Origin: Mesorhizobium sp. AR10
GTDB lineage: Bacteria > Pseudomonadota > Alphaproteobacteria > Rhizobiales > Rhizobiaceae
Assembly: GCF_024746795.1 (NCBI RefSeq)
Contig: NZ_CP080524.1
Span: 5,310,001-5,374,000 of the forward strand
Direction: 5' to 3'
DNA: 64,000 nucleotides
How positions within the stretch are numbered: the first letter of the stretch is position 1; every line of letters begins with the position of its first letter. Below the pieces are notes generated by a model, which worked only from the letters and a program-made list of their open reading frames with translations, was not told the DNA's origin and did no database searches. Below, piece after piece: positions 35,576-44,512 of this stretch. A program made the position numbers and the translations under genes.

Positions 35576-35915
35576 GAGCTGCCCCTTTCTGCGATGGATT
35601 TGATGGAAAACAGGCGCGGTCCTTAACCTGAACGCCGCCAAAATACAAGCTTCATGGCAATGCCGGTGCAATGCAGGCTGCGGGGCTGGCCAATGCCGGC
35701 TCCGGGGCCGGGTCAATGCCCCGGCTGGTAGCGCGCCGCCCACGCAGAGACGGCACCGATCACAATTGCTTGCAGTGCGCCGGCACGCCCTTGGAATGCC
35801 GTAAAACTGGCGCTATCTCGAATGATGAAAGGTCAGCCGGTTTATTACGAGCCGACCGATATCACTGACGCATTACGTTTAGACGGCCAGTTATTTCGAA
35901 AAAGGGATATTTTCC
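35576..35915. other. Intergenic region between rpoZ and the NYN gene
   Basis: These 340 bases separate divergent genes. Short GC-rich hairpins near 35690-35730 (GGCTCCGGGGCCGGG and GCCCCGGC segments) are the only structure seen. A 37-codon frame from ATG 35822 runs into the NYN gene in another frame and lacks a ribosome-binding site. Promoters for rpoZ and the NYN gene must be here, but no motif stands out. Confidence 0.4.
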
Positions 35916-36497
35916 ATGTTCGACCCTCGTGAAAAAATCGCCCTTTTTATCGACGGCGCCAATCTCTATGCGACCTCGCGCGCGCTCGGCTTCGACATCG
36001 ACTATCGCAAGCTGCTGGCGAGCTTCCAGAAGCGCGGCTATCTGCTGCGTGCTTACTACTACACGGCGCTGGTCGAGGATCAGGAATATTCCTCGATCCG
36101 GCCGCTGATCGACTGGCTCGACTATAACGGCTTCAAGGTGGTGACCAAGCCGGCCAAGGAATTCACCGACTCGACCGGCCGCCGCAAGATCAAGGGCAAT
36201 ATGGACATCGAGCTGACCGTCGATGCGCTGGAACTCGCCGATGTCGTCGACCACTATGTCATCTTCTCCGGCGACGGCGATTTCCGCACCCTGGTCGAGG
36301 CACTGCAGCGGCGCGGGCGCAAGGTCTCGGTCGTCTCCACCATGGCCTCGCAGCCGCCGATGATCTCCGACGACCTGCGCCGCCAGGCCGACCATTTCAT
36401 CGACCTGATGACGCTGAAGAACGAAGTCGGCCGCGATCCGTCCGAGCGGCCGGTGCGCCGGCCCGAGCCGGCCGAGGTCGAAGAGGACGACTACTGA
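35916..36497 (+). CDS. NYN/LabA-type PIN-like ribonuclease-domain protein
   Basis: The 193-residue protein has an N-terminal NYN domain: I-A-L-F-I-D-G-A-N-L near residues 8-17 (first Asp), G-N-M-D-I-E-L-T-V-D near 94-103, and F-S-G-D-G-D-F near 117-123 (acidic pair). The three acidic clusters form a metal-dependent RNase-like site. The tail is acidic and Pro/Arg-rich. LabA-type proteins are linked to RNA turnover or regulation, but the role here is unproven. It is followed nine bases later by the uracil-DNA glycosylase gene. Confidence 0.92.
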   Translation: MFDPREKIALFIDGANLYATSRALGFDIDYRKLLASFQKRGYLLRAYYYTALVEDQEYSSIRPLIDWLDYNGFKVVTKPAKEFTDSTGRRKIKGNMDIELTVDALELADVVDHYVIFSGDGDFRTLVEALQRRGRKVSVVSTMASQPPMISDDLRRQADHFIDLMTLKNEVGRDPSERPVRRPEPAEVEEDDY

Positions 36498-36506
36498 GGC
36501 AGGGCG

Positions 36507-37169
36507 TTGACCGCCCCGTTGGTTGCCTCGCCCGAACCCGGCCGCGACTGCCCGCTCTGCCCGCGGCTGCACGATTTCATTGCACAGTGGCGGCAGCGCG
36601 AACCGTCCTGGTTCAACGCGCCGGTGCCGACCTTCCTGCCGCCTCAGGGCGAGGAGGCGGTGCAACTGCTGATCGTCGGGCTGGCGCCCGGCCTGCGCGG
36701 CGCCAACCGGACGGGGCGCCCCTTCACCGGCGACTTTGCCGGCGACCTGCTTTATAGCACACTGATCGCGCACGGTTTTGCGCGCGGCGAGTTCAAGGCC
36801 AGGCCGGATGACGGGCTGCAACTCGTTGGCACGGCGATCACCAATGCGGTGCGCTGCGTGCCGCCGGAGAACAAGCCGGTCGGTGCGGAGATTGCCACCT
36901 GCCGGACTTTCCTGGTGCCGACGATCGCACGGTTTCCAAATCTGCGCGCCGTGCTGGCACTGGGCTCGATTGCCCACCAGTCGACCGTGCGGGCGCTGGG
37001 TGGGCGCGTCGCGGCCTACCCGTTCAAGCATGGCGGACAGTTGCAGGCCGGCGGCATCACACTGTTTTCCAGCTATCACTGCTCGCGCTACAACACCAAC
37101 ACCGGCGTGCTGACGGAGGCCATGTTCGTCAATGTCTTCAACCAGATAGAAGCTTTTCTGCAGAGTTAG
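36507..37169 (+). CDS. Uracil-DNA glycosylase, family 5 (UDGb) type
   Basis: The 220-residue protein has the UDG-superfamily motif A: L-I-V-G-L-A-P-G-L-R-G-A-N-R-T-G-R-P-F-T-G-D near residues 56-77. The Ala-Pro-Gly and lack of Asp/Asn at the usual position fit family 5. N-A-V-R-C-V-P-P-E-N-K-P lies near 114 and motif B S-S-Y-H-C-S-R-Y-N-T near 188-197. Four cysteines (C-P-L-C at 15-18, C118 and C132) suit the Fe-S cluster of such enzymes. It excises uracil or deaminated bases. The start is TTG 36507, with AGGCAGGG upstream. Confidence 0.9.
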   Translation: MTAPLVASPEPGRDCPLCPRLHDFIAQWRQREPSWFNAPVPTFLPPQGEEAVQLLIVGLAPGLRGANRTGRPFTGDFAGDLLYSTLIAHGFARGEFKARPDDGLQLVGTAITNAVRCVPPENKPVGAEIATCRTFLVPTIARFPNLRAVLALGSIAHQSTVRALGGRVAAYPFKHGGQLQAGGITLFSSYHCSRYNTNTGVLTEAMFVNVFNQIEAFLQS

Positions 37170-37190
37170 ATTCGGGCTGGCGACCTCCGA

Positions 37191-38204
37191 TCAAAAGCCT
37201 TCGAGGACAATCTTCCCCTTGGCCTTGCCGCTCTCGATAAGCGCATGGGCGCGCTTCAGATTGGCCGCATTGATAGGGCCGAACGCCTCGCCCAATGTCG
37301 TGCGGATGGTGCCTGCGTCGACAAGCCGGGCCAATTCGTTGAGGTGCTCGCCCTGTGCTGCCATATCCGCCGTCTCGAATATCGACCGGGTGAACATCAG
37401 CTCCCAATGCACGGAGACGCTCTTGCGCTTGAACGGATTGATATCGAGCGACTGGGGATCGTCGATCAAGCCGAAACGGCCTTGAGGTGCGATCAAGTCA
37501 GCTATCTCGGCCAGATGGCGGTCGGTGTTGGTCGTCGAGAACACAAAGGCTGGTGCGCCGATGCCGAGTGCAGCGACTTCAGCAGCGAGTGGCCTGGAAT
37601 GGTCGATCACATGATGAGCGCCAAGTCCAAGCACCCAGTCCCGTGTTTCGGGCCGCGATGCGGTGGCGATAACCGTCAGATCGGTCAGTTGGCGCGCAAG
37701 CTGCACCGTGATCGAACCGACGCCGCCGGCGCCGCCAATGATCAAGATGGCGTTCGCGGCGCCCGCGACCGGCTTCTTGACATCGAGGCGATCGAACAGG
37801 GCCTCCCAGGCGGTGATCGCGGTCAATGGCAGCGCCGCAGCCTGCGCATAGCCTAGCGAGCGCGGCTTGCGGCCGACAAGGCGCTCATCGACGAGATGGA
37901 ACTCGGCATTGGTGCCTTGCGGCGCGAGCGCACCGGAATAGAAGACGTCGTCTTCGGGCTTGAACAGGTTGGCGTCTGGACCCACGGCGACGACCCGACC
38001 GGCAGCGTCCCAGCCGAGCACGCGCCAGGTTCCGGCTTCGGGCCTGGCACTTCGCCGTATCTTGGTGTCGACCGGGTTGACCGAGACCGCCTTCACCTCG
38101 ACCAGCAGTTGACGGCCTTTCGGCTCCGGCTTGGGCAAATCGATATCGACAAGGGAAGTCTCGTCAGTGATGGGGGCGGGGTTTTGATAGCCGACGGCGC
38201 GCAT
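37191..38204 (-). CDS. Zinc-binding-type alcohol dehydrogenase/quinone oxidoreductase family protein
   Basis: The 337-residue MDR-superfamily reductase has a GroES-like N-domain (V-K-A-V-S-V-N-P-V-D-T-K, G-W-D-A-A-G-R-V-V-A-V-G) and a Rossmann domain (I-L-I-I-G-G-A-G-G-V-G-S-I-T-V-Q-L-A-R near 150-168). The Cys/His ligands for catalytic zinc are absent, as in NADPH-dependent quinone oxidoreductases. ATG 38204 has GGAGAAGAAG upstream; an ATG at 38216 is the alternative. It is divergent from an HxlR regulator that probably controls it, a common arrangement for electrophile-responsive reductases. Confidence 0.92.
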   Translation of the reverse strand: MRAVGYQNPAPITDETSLVDIDLPKPEPKGRQLLVEVKAVSVNPVDTKIRRSARPEAGTWRVLGWDAAGRVVAVGPDANLFKPEDDVFYSGALAPQGTNAEFHLVDERLVGRKPRSLGYAQAAALPLTAITAWEALFDRLDVKKPVAGAANAILIIGGAGGVGSITVQLARQLTDLTVIATASRPETRDWVLGLGAHHVIDHSRPLAAEVAALGIGAPAFVFSTTNTDRHLAEIADLIAPQGRFGLIDDPQSLDINPFKRKSVSVHWELMFTRSIFETADMAAQGEHLNELARLVDAGTIRTTLGEAFGPINAANLKRAHALIESGKAKGKIVLEGF

Positions 38205-38300
38205 CTTCTTCTCCATGTTGTGTAGGATAGAGATGCCGTCTACGATCTCCATGCGCAAGAATGCACATATAAAGCACATAGTGTCGAAAAGGATACCGTC
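38205..38300. promoter_or_regulatory. Divergent promoter region of reductase and HxlR regulator
   Basis: These 96 bases separate the starts of the divergent pair and should contain the HxlR operator. The segment near 38262-38282 is A/T-rich with two copies of GCACAT (GCACATATAAA, GCACATAGTG). No perfect palindrome was found. Confidence 0.4.
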
Positions 38301-38663
38301 ATGCCGCGCATTCGCCATGAGCGATTCGATTGCAGCCCCGGCTGCACCGTGGAGGGAACGCTGCGCTACATCGACGGAAAATGGAAAGGCGTCGTGCTCT
38401 ACCATCTGTTCGAGGGCACGCTTCGCTTCAACGAGATACGCCGGCGCATTCCGAACTGCACGCAGCGAATGCTGACCAACCAGCTTCGCGAACTGGAGGC
38501 CGATGGGCTGATTGCCCGCAAGATCTATCCGGAAGTGCCGCCGAAGGTGGAATACAGCCTGACACAGCGCGGCAGAAGCCTGGAGCCGGTGATTACCGCC
38601 CTGAAAATCTGGGGCGATGCCAATGTGATACTCACGCCAGAGAGTTCCCAGGCCGCGGCCTGA
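38301..38663 (+). CDS. HxlR-family transcriptional regulator
   Basis: The 120-residue protein has a winged helix-turn-helix with the HxlR pattern: C11 and C15 (D-C-S-P-G-C-T-V-E), I-D-G-K-W-K-G-V-V-L-Y-H-L near 24-36, R-F-N-E-I-R-R-R-I-P-N-C-T-Q-R-M-L-T-N-Q-L-R-E-L-E near 42-66, and P-P-K-V-E-Y-S-L-T near 79-87. The N-terminal cysteine is typical of members that sense reactive aldehydes, quinones or hypochlorite. It is divergent from the oxidoreductase at 37191-38204. Confidence 0.94.
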   Translation: MPRIRHERFDCSPGCTVEGTLRYIDGKWKGVVLYHLFEGTLRFNEIRRRIPNCTQRMLTNQLRELEADGLIARKIYPEVPPKVEYSLTQRGRSLEPVITALKIWGDANVILTPESSQAAA

Positions 38664-38687
38664 ATGCCCTGACCAGGCTCGAGGGAA

Positions 38688-39437
38688 TCACTCAGCTTCC
38701 GGAGCGATCGATCCCGCAAACAGTGCCGCAAGCTTCTCCTGCCCGCCCTGAAGAACATTCAGATCGACATCGCCGACGATGCCGTCGACGCGGCCCCTGT
38801 TGTGGTACTGCCAGTAGATCCAGTCGTCATGGCCCGGCCACAGTGCCAGCGAACGAAGCCACAGCGGGCGAACGGCGATATGCCCGGCATAGGCATCCGC
38901 GGCGTCATCGGTCAGATAGACGATCGCTGGCTTGCCAAACGCTGCCTCGACAGGTCCGAGGAATGCCTGGAGCTCGGCATTCAGCTGCTCAGGGGATGGC
39001 CGTTGCGGGCAATTGCCGCCGAACTCGATGTCGACAACCGGCGGCAAAAGAGGCTGATCGTTCGGTACGACCGAAATGAAATTGCGCGCCTGGTCGGCAC
39101 CCGGTCGGCAGAAGGTGAAGAAATGATAGGCGCCGACCGCAAGGCCTGCGGCGCGGGCCTCGCGCAGATTGGTCGCGAAGGCATCGTCGATGTGGTCGCC
39201 GCCTTCGGTCGCCTTGATGACGGCGAAGGCGACATCGTCGGCGGCAACACGCCGCCAGTCGATCGGGCCCTGATGATGGGAGACGTCGATGCCCCTGACC
39301 GGATATCTATCGCGGTCCGGAGAAAATGTGCGGAAGTAAAGGAAGCCGCCCGCCGCGACGAGGCATGCCAGGAGCAGAGTGCCCGCGCCCCAAAGAATCC
39401 AACGGTTCTTCAAAAGAGCGGCTCCCAGACTACCCAC
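38688..39437 (-). CDS. GH25-family lysozyme, membrane-anchored
   Basis: The 249-residue protein has one N-terminal membrane anchor (residues about 12-35) followed by a GH25 muramidase domain: [15 protein letters not shown] near 47-61 (D51), A-Y-H-F-F-T near 102, V-V-D-I-E-F near 137 with the catalytic Glu, and W-I-Y-W-Q-Y near 204. It probably cleaves peptidoglycan from the periplasmic side. Its start overlaps the end of smpB by eight bases, so it may be co-transcribed with smpB. Confidence 0.92.
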   Translation of the reverse strand: MGSLGAALLKNRWILWGAGTLLLACLVAAGGFLYFRTFSPDRDRYPVRGIDVSHHQGPIDWRRVAADDVAFAVIKATEGGDHIDDAFATNLREARAAGLAVGAYHFFTFCRPGADQARNFISVVPNDQPLLPPVVDIEFGGNCPQRPSPEQLNAELQAFLGPVEAAFGKPAIVYLTDDAADAYAGHIAVRPLWLRSLALWPGHDDWIYWQYHNRGRVDGIVGDVDLNVLQGGQEKLAALFAGSIAPEAE

Positions 39438-39909
39438 GCTCCTTCAGCAACCGGCCCTTCTCGCGCGACCAGTCGCGCTGCTTTTCGGTCTCGCGCTTGT
39501 CATGCAGTTTCTTGCCGCGGCCAACGGCGAGCAGCAGCTTGGCGCGGCCCTGGTCGTTGAAATAGATTTTCAGCGGCACCAGCGTCATGCCTTCGCGGTC
39601 GACGCTTTGCGACAGCTTGGCCATCTCGCGCTTGTTGAGCAGCAGCTTGCGGCGCCGGCGCGGCTCATGGTTGAAGCGGTTGGCCTGCAGATATTCCGGT
39701 AGGTAGGAGTTGATCAGCCAGATCTCGCCACCCTCGACCGAGGCATAGCTGTCCTGGATGTTGGCCTGGCCCTGGCGCAGCGACTTGACCTCGGTGCCGG
39801 TCAGCACAAGGCCGGTCTCGATCGTGTCGAGCACCTCATAGGAAAACCGCGCCTTGCGGTTTTCCGCAACGGTCTTGTTGTTGGGATCGGCTTTTCTGAC
39901 TTGATTCAT
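39430..39909 (-). CDS. smpB: SsrA-binding protein SmpB
   Basis: Binds tmRNA for rescue of stalled ribosomes. The 159-residue protein shows [19 protein letters not shown] near 15-33, [10 protein letters not shown] near 38-47 and the C-terminal [15 protein letters not shown] family signature. It lies downstream of dapA on the same strand with a 25-base gap. The tmRNA gene itself is not in the window. Confidence 0.97.
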   Translation of the reverse strand: MNQVRKADPNNKTVAENRKARFSYEVLDTIETGLVLTGTEVKSLRQGQANIQDSYASVEGGEIWLINSYLPEYLQANRFNHEPRRRRKLLLNKREMAKLSQSVDREGMTLVPLKIYFNDQGRAKLLLAVGRGKKLHDKRETEKQRDWSREKGRLLKERG

Positions 39910-39934
39910 GATGTGGAGAGGTGGCGCCTCATCC

Positions 39935-40816
39935 CTAATTAATCAAGCCGGCGTGCTTCATGGCCGCATCGATCTTCTCGGCGGTCGATGCCTCGATCGT
40001 CACCAGCGGCGAGCGCACCACGTTCTCGACCTTGCCCAGCTTCGATAGCGCGTATTTGGCGCCGCACAGGCCAGGCTCGATGAAAATCGCCTTGTGCAGC
40101 GGCAGCAGACGGTCCTGCAACTCCAGCGCCTTGGCGCTGTCGCCGGACAGCGTGGCCTCCTGGAATTCGGCGCACAGCCGCGGCGCGACATTGGCGGTCA
40201 CCGAGATGCAGCCGACACCGCCATGCGCGTTGAAGCCAAGTGCGGAGGCATCCTCGCCGGAGAGCTGGATGAAGTCCTTGCCGCAGGTGGCCCGCTGCTC
40301 GGAAACGCGTTCGACCTTGCCGGTGGCATCCTTGACGCCGACGATATTCTTGAAGTCGTGCGCCAGTTGGCCCATCGTCTCCGGGCTCATGTCGATCACC
40401 GAGCGCGGCGGGATGTTGTAGATGATGATCGGCAGCTTGGTCGCCTTGGCGACGGCGGCGAAATGCGCATAGAGACCGCGCTGCGTCGGCTTGTTGTAAT
40501 AGGGCGTGACGACCAGAGCCGCGTCGGCACCCGCCTCTTCGGCATACTTGACCAGCCCGACCGCCTCTTCGGTGTTGTTGGAGCCGGCGCCGGCGACGAC
40601 CGGGGCGCGGCCCTTGGCGACCTCGATGCAGACCTTGACGACCTGGCGATGCTCGTCGTGCGACAGCGTCGGCGACTCGCCGGTGGTGCCGACCGGGACC
40701 AGGCCCGTCGTGCCCTCGGCGAGCTGCCATTCGATGAACGCGCGAAAGGCTTTCTCGTCGAAACGCCCGCTCTTTTCGAACGGTGTCACGAGCGCGGTAA
40801 GCGAGCCTCTCAGCAT
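39935..40816 (-). CDS. dapA: 4-hydroxy-tetrahydrodipicolinate synthase
   Basis: Condenses pyruvate and aspartate semialdehyde in lysine/diaminopimelate synthesis. The 293-residue TIM-barrel protein has the Schiff-base lysine K162 in G-V-K-D-A-T-G, Y133 in Y-N-I-P-P-R-S, and G-T-T-G-E-S near residues 43-48 for pyruvate binding. ATG 40816 follows AAGGAG. Longer in-frame starts are rejected because they add an unrelated tail. It is divergent from the lytic transglycosylase. Confidence 0.96.
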   Translation of the reverse strand: MLRGSLTALVTPFEKSGRFDEKAFRAFIEWQLAEGTTGLVPVGTTGESPTLSHDEHRQVVKVCIEVAKGRAPVVAGAGSNNTEEAVGLVKYAEEAGADAALVVTPYYNKPTQRGLYAHFAAVAKATKLPIIIYNIPPRSVIDMSPETMGQLAHDFKNIVGVKDATGKVERVSEQRATCGKDFIQLSGEDASALGFNAHGGVGCISVTANVAPRLCAEFQEATLSGDSAKALELQDRLLPLHKAIFIEPGLCGAKYALSKLGKVENVVRSPLVTIEASTAEKIDAAMKHAGLIN

Positions 40817-41061
40817 GTCGTCCAACTCCTTGGGACTTCCCTGGTTCTTGGTATTTTGTCTTGGTGTTTTAATGTGGGCGCCTTCTAGCCGAAAGCGAAG
40901 CGGCGCACCATAGTCTCGACATTGTTGCGCGGCAAGCATTGCCATGGTGCCAGCAAGCGCAATTCGAACGACCTCGCCAACCCTGGTTTACGGGCTCTTC
41001 ACGACATGAGTTTAGCCTCTGATGCTTCTGTGCCTGCTGACTTATGTGTAAGGACGGAAAG

Positions 41062-43101
41062 ATGCCGACCCGGCGGCCTCGCCTTTTCGCGCTTCTTGGC
41101 GCCACGCTCGCGTTGATGCCGGGCATGGCGCTTGGCGGCAGCGCCGACGTGCAGGTCACGTCGGCCATCCCGATGCCGGGCGTGCGGAATAATGGCCCGC
41201 AACAGGATGCGCCTGCCTCGCCCAGCATCGCCCAGCTGAAGAGCGGTCTCGACGCGCTGGCCGCCAACGACATTCCAGGTGCGCGCACGGTGCGCGAGGC
41301 CTTGCCGGCCAAGTCGCTCGACCGCCACATCCTCGCCTGGGCAATCGCGCTCTATGGCGGCGACAAGGTGCCGAGCGGCGACATTGCGGACGCCGCAAAG
41401 ATGCTGCCGAACTGGCCGGGCACGATCGCCTTGCGCAAGAACAGCGAGCGCGCGCTCTATCGCGAGAACCCCTCGCCACAGACGGTGGTGCAGGCGTTCA
41501 ACGGCAGCCAGCCGCTGACAACAGAGGGCGTGGTGATCCTTGCCCGCTCCTATGTGTCGCTGGGCAACGCCAAGGCGGCGCGCTCGGTGCTGTCGCCATT
41601 CTGGCGCACCGAAAAGCTGGAGGCCAAGGACGAGACGGCTGTTATCAGGGAGTTCGGCAAGCTGATCCCGGCCGCCGATCATCGCTTCCGCATGGAGCGC
41701 ATGTTCTATGCCGACCGGGTCAATTCCGCGCTGCGCGTTGCTGGTCTCGCCGGCGCCCAGCCTCTGGCCGACGCTTGGGCGGCGGCGGGCAGAGGCGACA
41801 AAAACGCGGCCAAATTGCTGAAGGCCGTGCCCGCAGCGCAGCGTTCGGCCGGCTATTTCTTCGCCCAGGCCGAATATCTGCGCAAGCAAGACAGGTTTTC
41901 CGACGCCGCCGCGATGGTGATGAAGGCGCCGAGCGACCGCGATGCGCTGGTCGATCCCGACGCCTGGTGGGTCGAACGCCGGGTGCTGTCGCGAGAACTG
42001 GTCGACCAGGGCGACATGAAGACCGCCTATAAGATCGTCGCCGCGCACGCCGCAGAAAGTGCCGCCAATGCGGCGGAGGCGGAGTTCCATGCCGGCTGGT
42101 ATGCGCTACGCGGGCTCAATAACCCCGACACCGCCGCCAGGCATTTCGCGCGCATCGCCGATCTCGCCCAGGGGCCGATGTCGCTGTCGCGCGCCTATTA
42201 CTGGCTTGGCCGTGCCGCCGAAGCCGGCGGTCCCGGCGATGCCAAGGATTATTTCACCCGCGCCGCGGCCTACGGCACGACCTTCTATGGCCAGCTCGCC
42301 GCGGAGCGCACTGGGCGAAAGACCCTCAACATCGCCTATCCGCATCCAAGTGCCACTGACCGCCAGAATTTTGCCACCCGCGAGGCCGTCAGCGCCATCA
42401 AGCGGCTGCAGGAGGCGGGCTATGACCGCTATGCCGATACGCTCTACCGCGACCTCGCCGGGCAGTTGACCAGCCCCGGCGAACTGGCGCTGCTCGCCGA
42501 CCTAGCGGAAAAGCAGGGCAACCATTTCCTGGCATTGAAAGTCGGCAAGATCGCCGGCGCGCGCGGCATCGATGTCGGCGCGCTGTCGCATCCGCTGGGC
42601 GTCATTCCCGATTCGGCCGACATTTCCGGCTCCGGCAAGGCGCTGGCCTATGCGATCGCCCGTCAGGAAAGCGAGTTCAATATCGGCGCCGTCTCCAGCG
42701 CCGGTGCGCGCGGACTGCTGCAGCTGATGCCGGGGACCGCCCGGCAATTGGCGAAGGAGGCCGGAATGACCTTCTCGCAAGCACGGCTGACCACCGACGC
42801 CGGCTACAATGCGACGCTGGGCGCCGCCTTCCTCGGCGAGCAGCTCGGCCGCTTCAACGGCTCCTATGTGTTGACCTTTGCCGGCTACAATGCCGGCCCA
42901 AACCGCGCCGCCCAGTGGGTGGCAAAATATGGCGACCCGCGCGGCAAGGACGTGGACGCCGTCGTCGACTGGATCGAGCGGATTCCCTATACGGAAACAA
43001 GAAGTTACGTCCAGCGCGTGATGGAGAATTACGAAGTCTACAAGATGCGTATTTCCGGCAAGTACGACATTGTGGGCGATCTGGTGAACGGGCGGGGTTG
43101 A
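41062..43101 (+). CDS. Soluble lytic murein transglycosylase (Slt70-like)
   Basis: The 679-residue exported protein has a signal peptide (L-F-A-L-L-G-A-T-L-A-L-M-P-G-M-A-L-G). A long helical superhelix follows (about 60-470, rich in A-x-x-x-A repeats). The C-terminal SLT goose-lysozyme-like domain has catalytic Glu in A-R-Q-E-S-E-F-N, then S-A-G-A-R-G-L-L-Q-L-M-P-G-T-A and F-A-G-Y-N-A-G-P-N-R-A. It cleaves peptidoglycan to 1,6-anhydro products in the periplasm. ATG 41062 has AAGGACGGAAAG upstream; ATG 41044 would add six residues. A palindromic repeat follows the gene. Confidence 0.93.
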   Translation: MPTRRPRLFALLGATLALMPGMALGGSADVQVTSAIPMPGVRNNGPQQDAPASPSIAQLKSGLDALAANDIPGARTVREALPAKSLDRHILAWAIALYGGDKVPSGDIADAAKMLPNWPGTIALRKNSERALYRENPSPQTVVQAFNGSQPLTTEGVVILARSYVSLGNAKAARSVLSPFWRTEKLEAKDETAVIREFGKLIPAADHRFRMERMFYADRVNSALRVAGLAGAQPLADAWAAAGRGDKNAAKLLKAVPAAQRSAGYFFAQAEYLRKQDRFSDAAAMVMKAPSDRDALVDPDAWWVERRVLSRELVDQGDMKTAYKIVAAHAAESAANAAEAEFHAGWYALRGLNNPDTAARHFARIADLAQGPMSLSRAYYWLGRAAEAGGPGDAKDYFTRAAAYGTTFYGQLAAERTGRKTLNIAYPHPSATDRQNFATREAVSAIKRLQEAGYDRYADTLYRDLAGQLTSPGELALLADLAEKQGNHFLALKVGKIAGARGIDVGALSHPLGVIPDSADISGSGKALAYAIARQESEFNIGAVSSAGARGLLQLMPGTARQLAKEAGMTFSQARLTTDAGYNATLGAAFLGEQLGRFNGSYVLTFAGYNAGPNRAAQWVAKYGDPRGKDVDAVVDWIERIPYTETRSYVQRVMENYEVYKMRISGKYDIVGDLVNGRG

Positions 43102-43128
43102 GGAGCCGGGCGACTCGAGAGGCGATTT

Positions 43129-43317
43129 CACCGAAGCTGCGATCTCCCCCTTGCGGGGGAGATGCCTGGCAAGGCAGAGGGGGGTGCTGTCCCTCGGACT
43201 ATCTGCCAATTCGTTGGCTCATTCCCAGCGGAAGCTATTCAGGTCGGCGATCCTTCCCACCCCCCTCTGGCCTGCCGGCCATCTCCCCCGCAAGGGGGGA
43301 GATCGGCAGCTTCGCCG
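43129..43317. repeat. Long inverted-repeat intergenic element, copy 2
   Basis: It has the same structure as the element at 1471-1699: inverted arms at about 43131-43186 and 43258-43313 containing ATCTCCCCC-TTG-GGGGGAGAT mini-hairpins, and spacer edges TGCTGTCCCTC and CGATCCTTCCCACC. The inner spacer differs and is shorter. Arm differences between copies are partly matched on the other side, consistent with selection or gene conversion keeping the hairpin. It lies between the transglycosylase and the alpha/beta hydrolase. Confidence 0.8.
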
Positions 43318-43398
43318 TCCCGCCCTCGATTTGACCGCCCCTGCCCTCGCCTGTAGCAGTCCCACATGATGCGCCAACGGAAAGGGAACCGTGTGCAG

Positions 43399-44277
43399 AT
43401 GTCCAGCAATCCGGATTTTTCAGATTTCTTCTACGCCGCGCCGGACGGACTCCAGCTTCACGCGCGCGTCTATGGCGAAGCGAATTCCGGTCATTGGCCT
43501 GTCGTCTGCCTGCCTGGCCTGACCCGCAATTGCCGCGACTTTCACGAGCTGGCGCTGCATCTGTCGACGCAGGCGAGGCGCAAGGTTGTCGCGTTCGATT
43601 ATCGCGGGCGCGGGCAGTCCGCATACGATCCCGATAGCGGCCACTACAATGTCGGCGTCGAGGCCGGCGATATCCTTGCGGGGCTGGCGGCGCTCAACAT
43701 CGAGGACGCAGCCTTCATCGGCACGTCACGCGGCGGGTTGATCATTCACGTGCTCGGCGCGATGCGGCCGGCTGTCCTGAAAGCAATAGTTCTCAACGAC
43801 ATCGGCCCGGAGATCGAGGCTGAAGGCCTGGCCCATATTCGCGCCTATCTCGAGCGTGCGCCGAAGCCGAAAACCCGTGCCGAGGCGGTCAGCGCCCAGC
43901 GCGGCGCGCATGGGGGCGATTTTCCGGCCCTGATCGAGGCAGACTGGGAGCGGATGGTGTCGGCGCTTTACCGCGCGACGGATGCCGGGCTCGTGCCGGA
44001 TTTCGACCCGAATCTGGTCGATACGCTGGCGGGCCTCGACCTCACCCAGCCACTGCCGGCGCTATGGCCGCAGTTCGAGGCGCTGGCGACGATACCAATG
44101 CTCGCCATACGCGGCGCCAATTCGAAGCTGCTTTCCAAAGAAACGCTCGAGCAGATGCGAAAGCGTCACCCCGGCATGGAGACGATCACGGTCGAGGGCC
44201 AGGGCCATGCGCCTTTCCTCGAAACCGGCAGCCTGCCCGGCAGCATTGCCGCTTTCCTTGATCGCGCCGAGCGATAG
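43399..44277 (+). CDS. Alpha/beta-fold hydrolase
   Basis: The 292-residue protein has the oxyanion region V-C-L-P-G-L-T-R-N near residue 36, nucleophile elbow G-T-S-R-G-G near 114-119, and a terminal histidine in G-Q-G-H-A-P-F-L near 266. D-Y-R-G-R-G-Q-S near 71 is the usual epoxide-hydrolase/esterase strand. No signal peptide is seen. ATG 43399 has AAGGGAA upstream; ATGs at 43366 and 43369 are alternatives. The substrate is unknown. Confidence 0.88.
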   Translation: MSSNPDFSDFFYAAPDGLQLHARVYGEANSGHWPVVCLPGLTRNCRDFHELALHLSTQARRKVVAFDYRGRGQSAYDPDSGHYNVGVEAGDILAGLAALNIEDAAFIGTSRGGLIIHVLGAMRPAVLKAIVLNDIGPEIEAEGLAHIRAYLERAPKPKTRAEAVSAQRGAHGGDFPALIEADWERMVSALYRATDAGLVPDFDPNLVDTLAGLDLTQPLPALWPQFEALATIPMLAIRGANSKLLSKETLEQMRKRHPGMETITVEGQGHAPFLETGSLPGSIAAFLDRAER

Positions 44278-44293
44278 ATGAACTCAAAATAAA

Positions 44294-44318
44294 CCCCAAG
44301 ACCAATGCGGTCCTGGGG
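44294..44318 (-). terminator. Terminator-like hairpin downstream of the recombinase tail
   Basis: CCCCAAGACC (44294-44303) and GGTCCTGGGG (44309-44318) pair with one mismatch around AATGC. On the minus strand the hairpin is followed by a T-rich GTTTATTTTG run. It is 33 bases beyond the TAG that ends the open tail of the recombinase frame, and fits as the terminator of that transcript. Confidence 0.6.
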
Positions 44319-44350
44319 GAGTCACAACAGTATAAGAAAGCTCGCCGGAA

Positions 44351-44512
44351 CTACTTGGCTTTTGAGCTTTTCCGGGGCGCTTTCGGCGGCACCTTTGCCG
44401 CGGCTGTTTCAGTCCGCTGTTTCCGCCCTGCCGTCGGGGATGAAGGCGCGGTCAAGGGCGACGAAAATACGGAGCTTCCTGCACTGCCAGCCGGTTGGTC
44501 GCACCTGGGTGT
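44351..44512 (-). other. Open in-frame 53-codon tail after the recombinase stop codon
   Basis: Directly after the TAA of the recombinase (44513-44515) the same frame continues without stops for 53 codons to TAG at 44351. It reads as a low-complexity Ser/Pro/Ala segment ending A-K-V-P-P-K-A-P-R-K-S-S-K-A-K. A terminator-like hairpin follows at 44294-44318. Either the recombinase originally had a basic tail and the TAA is a nonsense mutation, or the TAA is read through, or this is the remnant of another gene's 3' end. Confidence 0.45.

Noticed and set aside
35671..35868. 65-codon plus-strand frame upstream of the NYN gene
   Set aside because: No ribosome-binding site and biased composition; no recognisable features.
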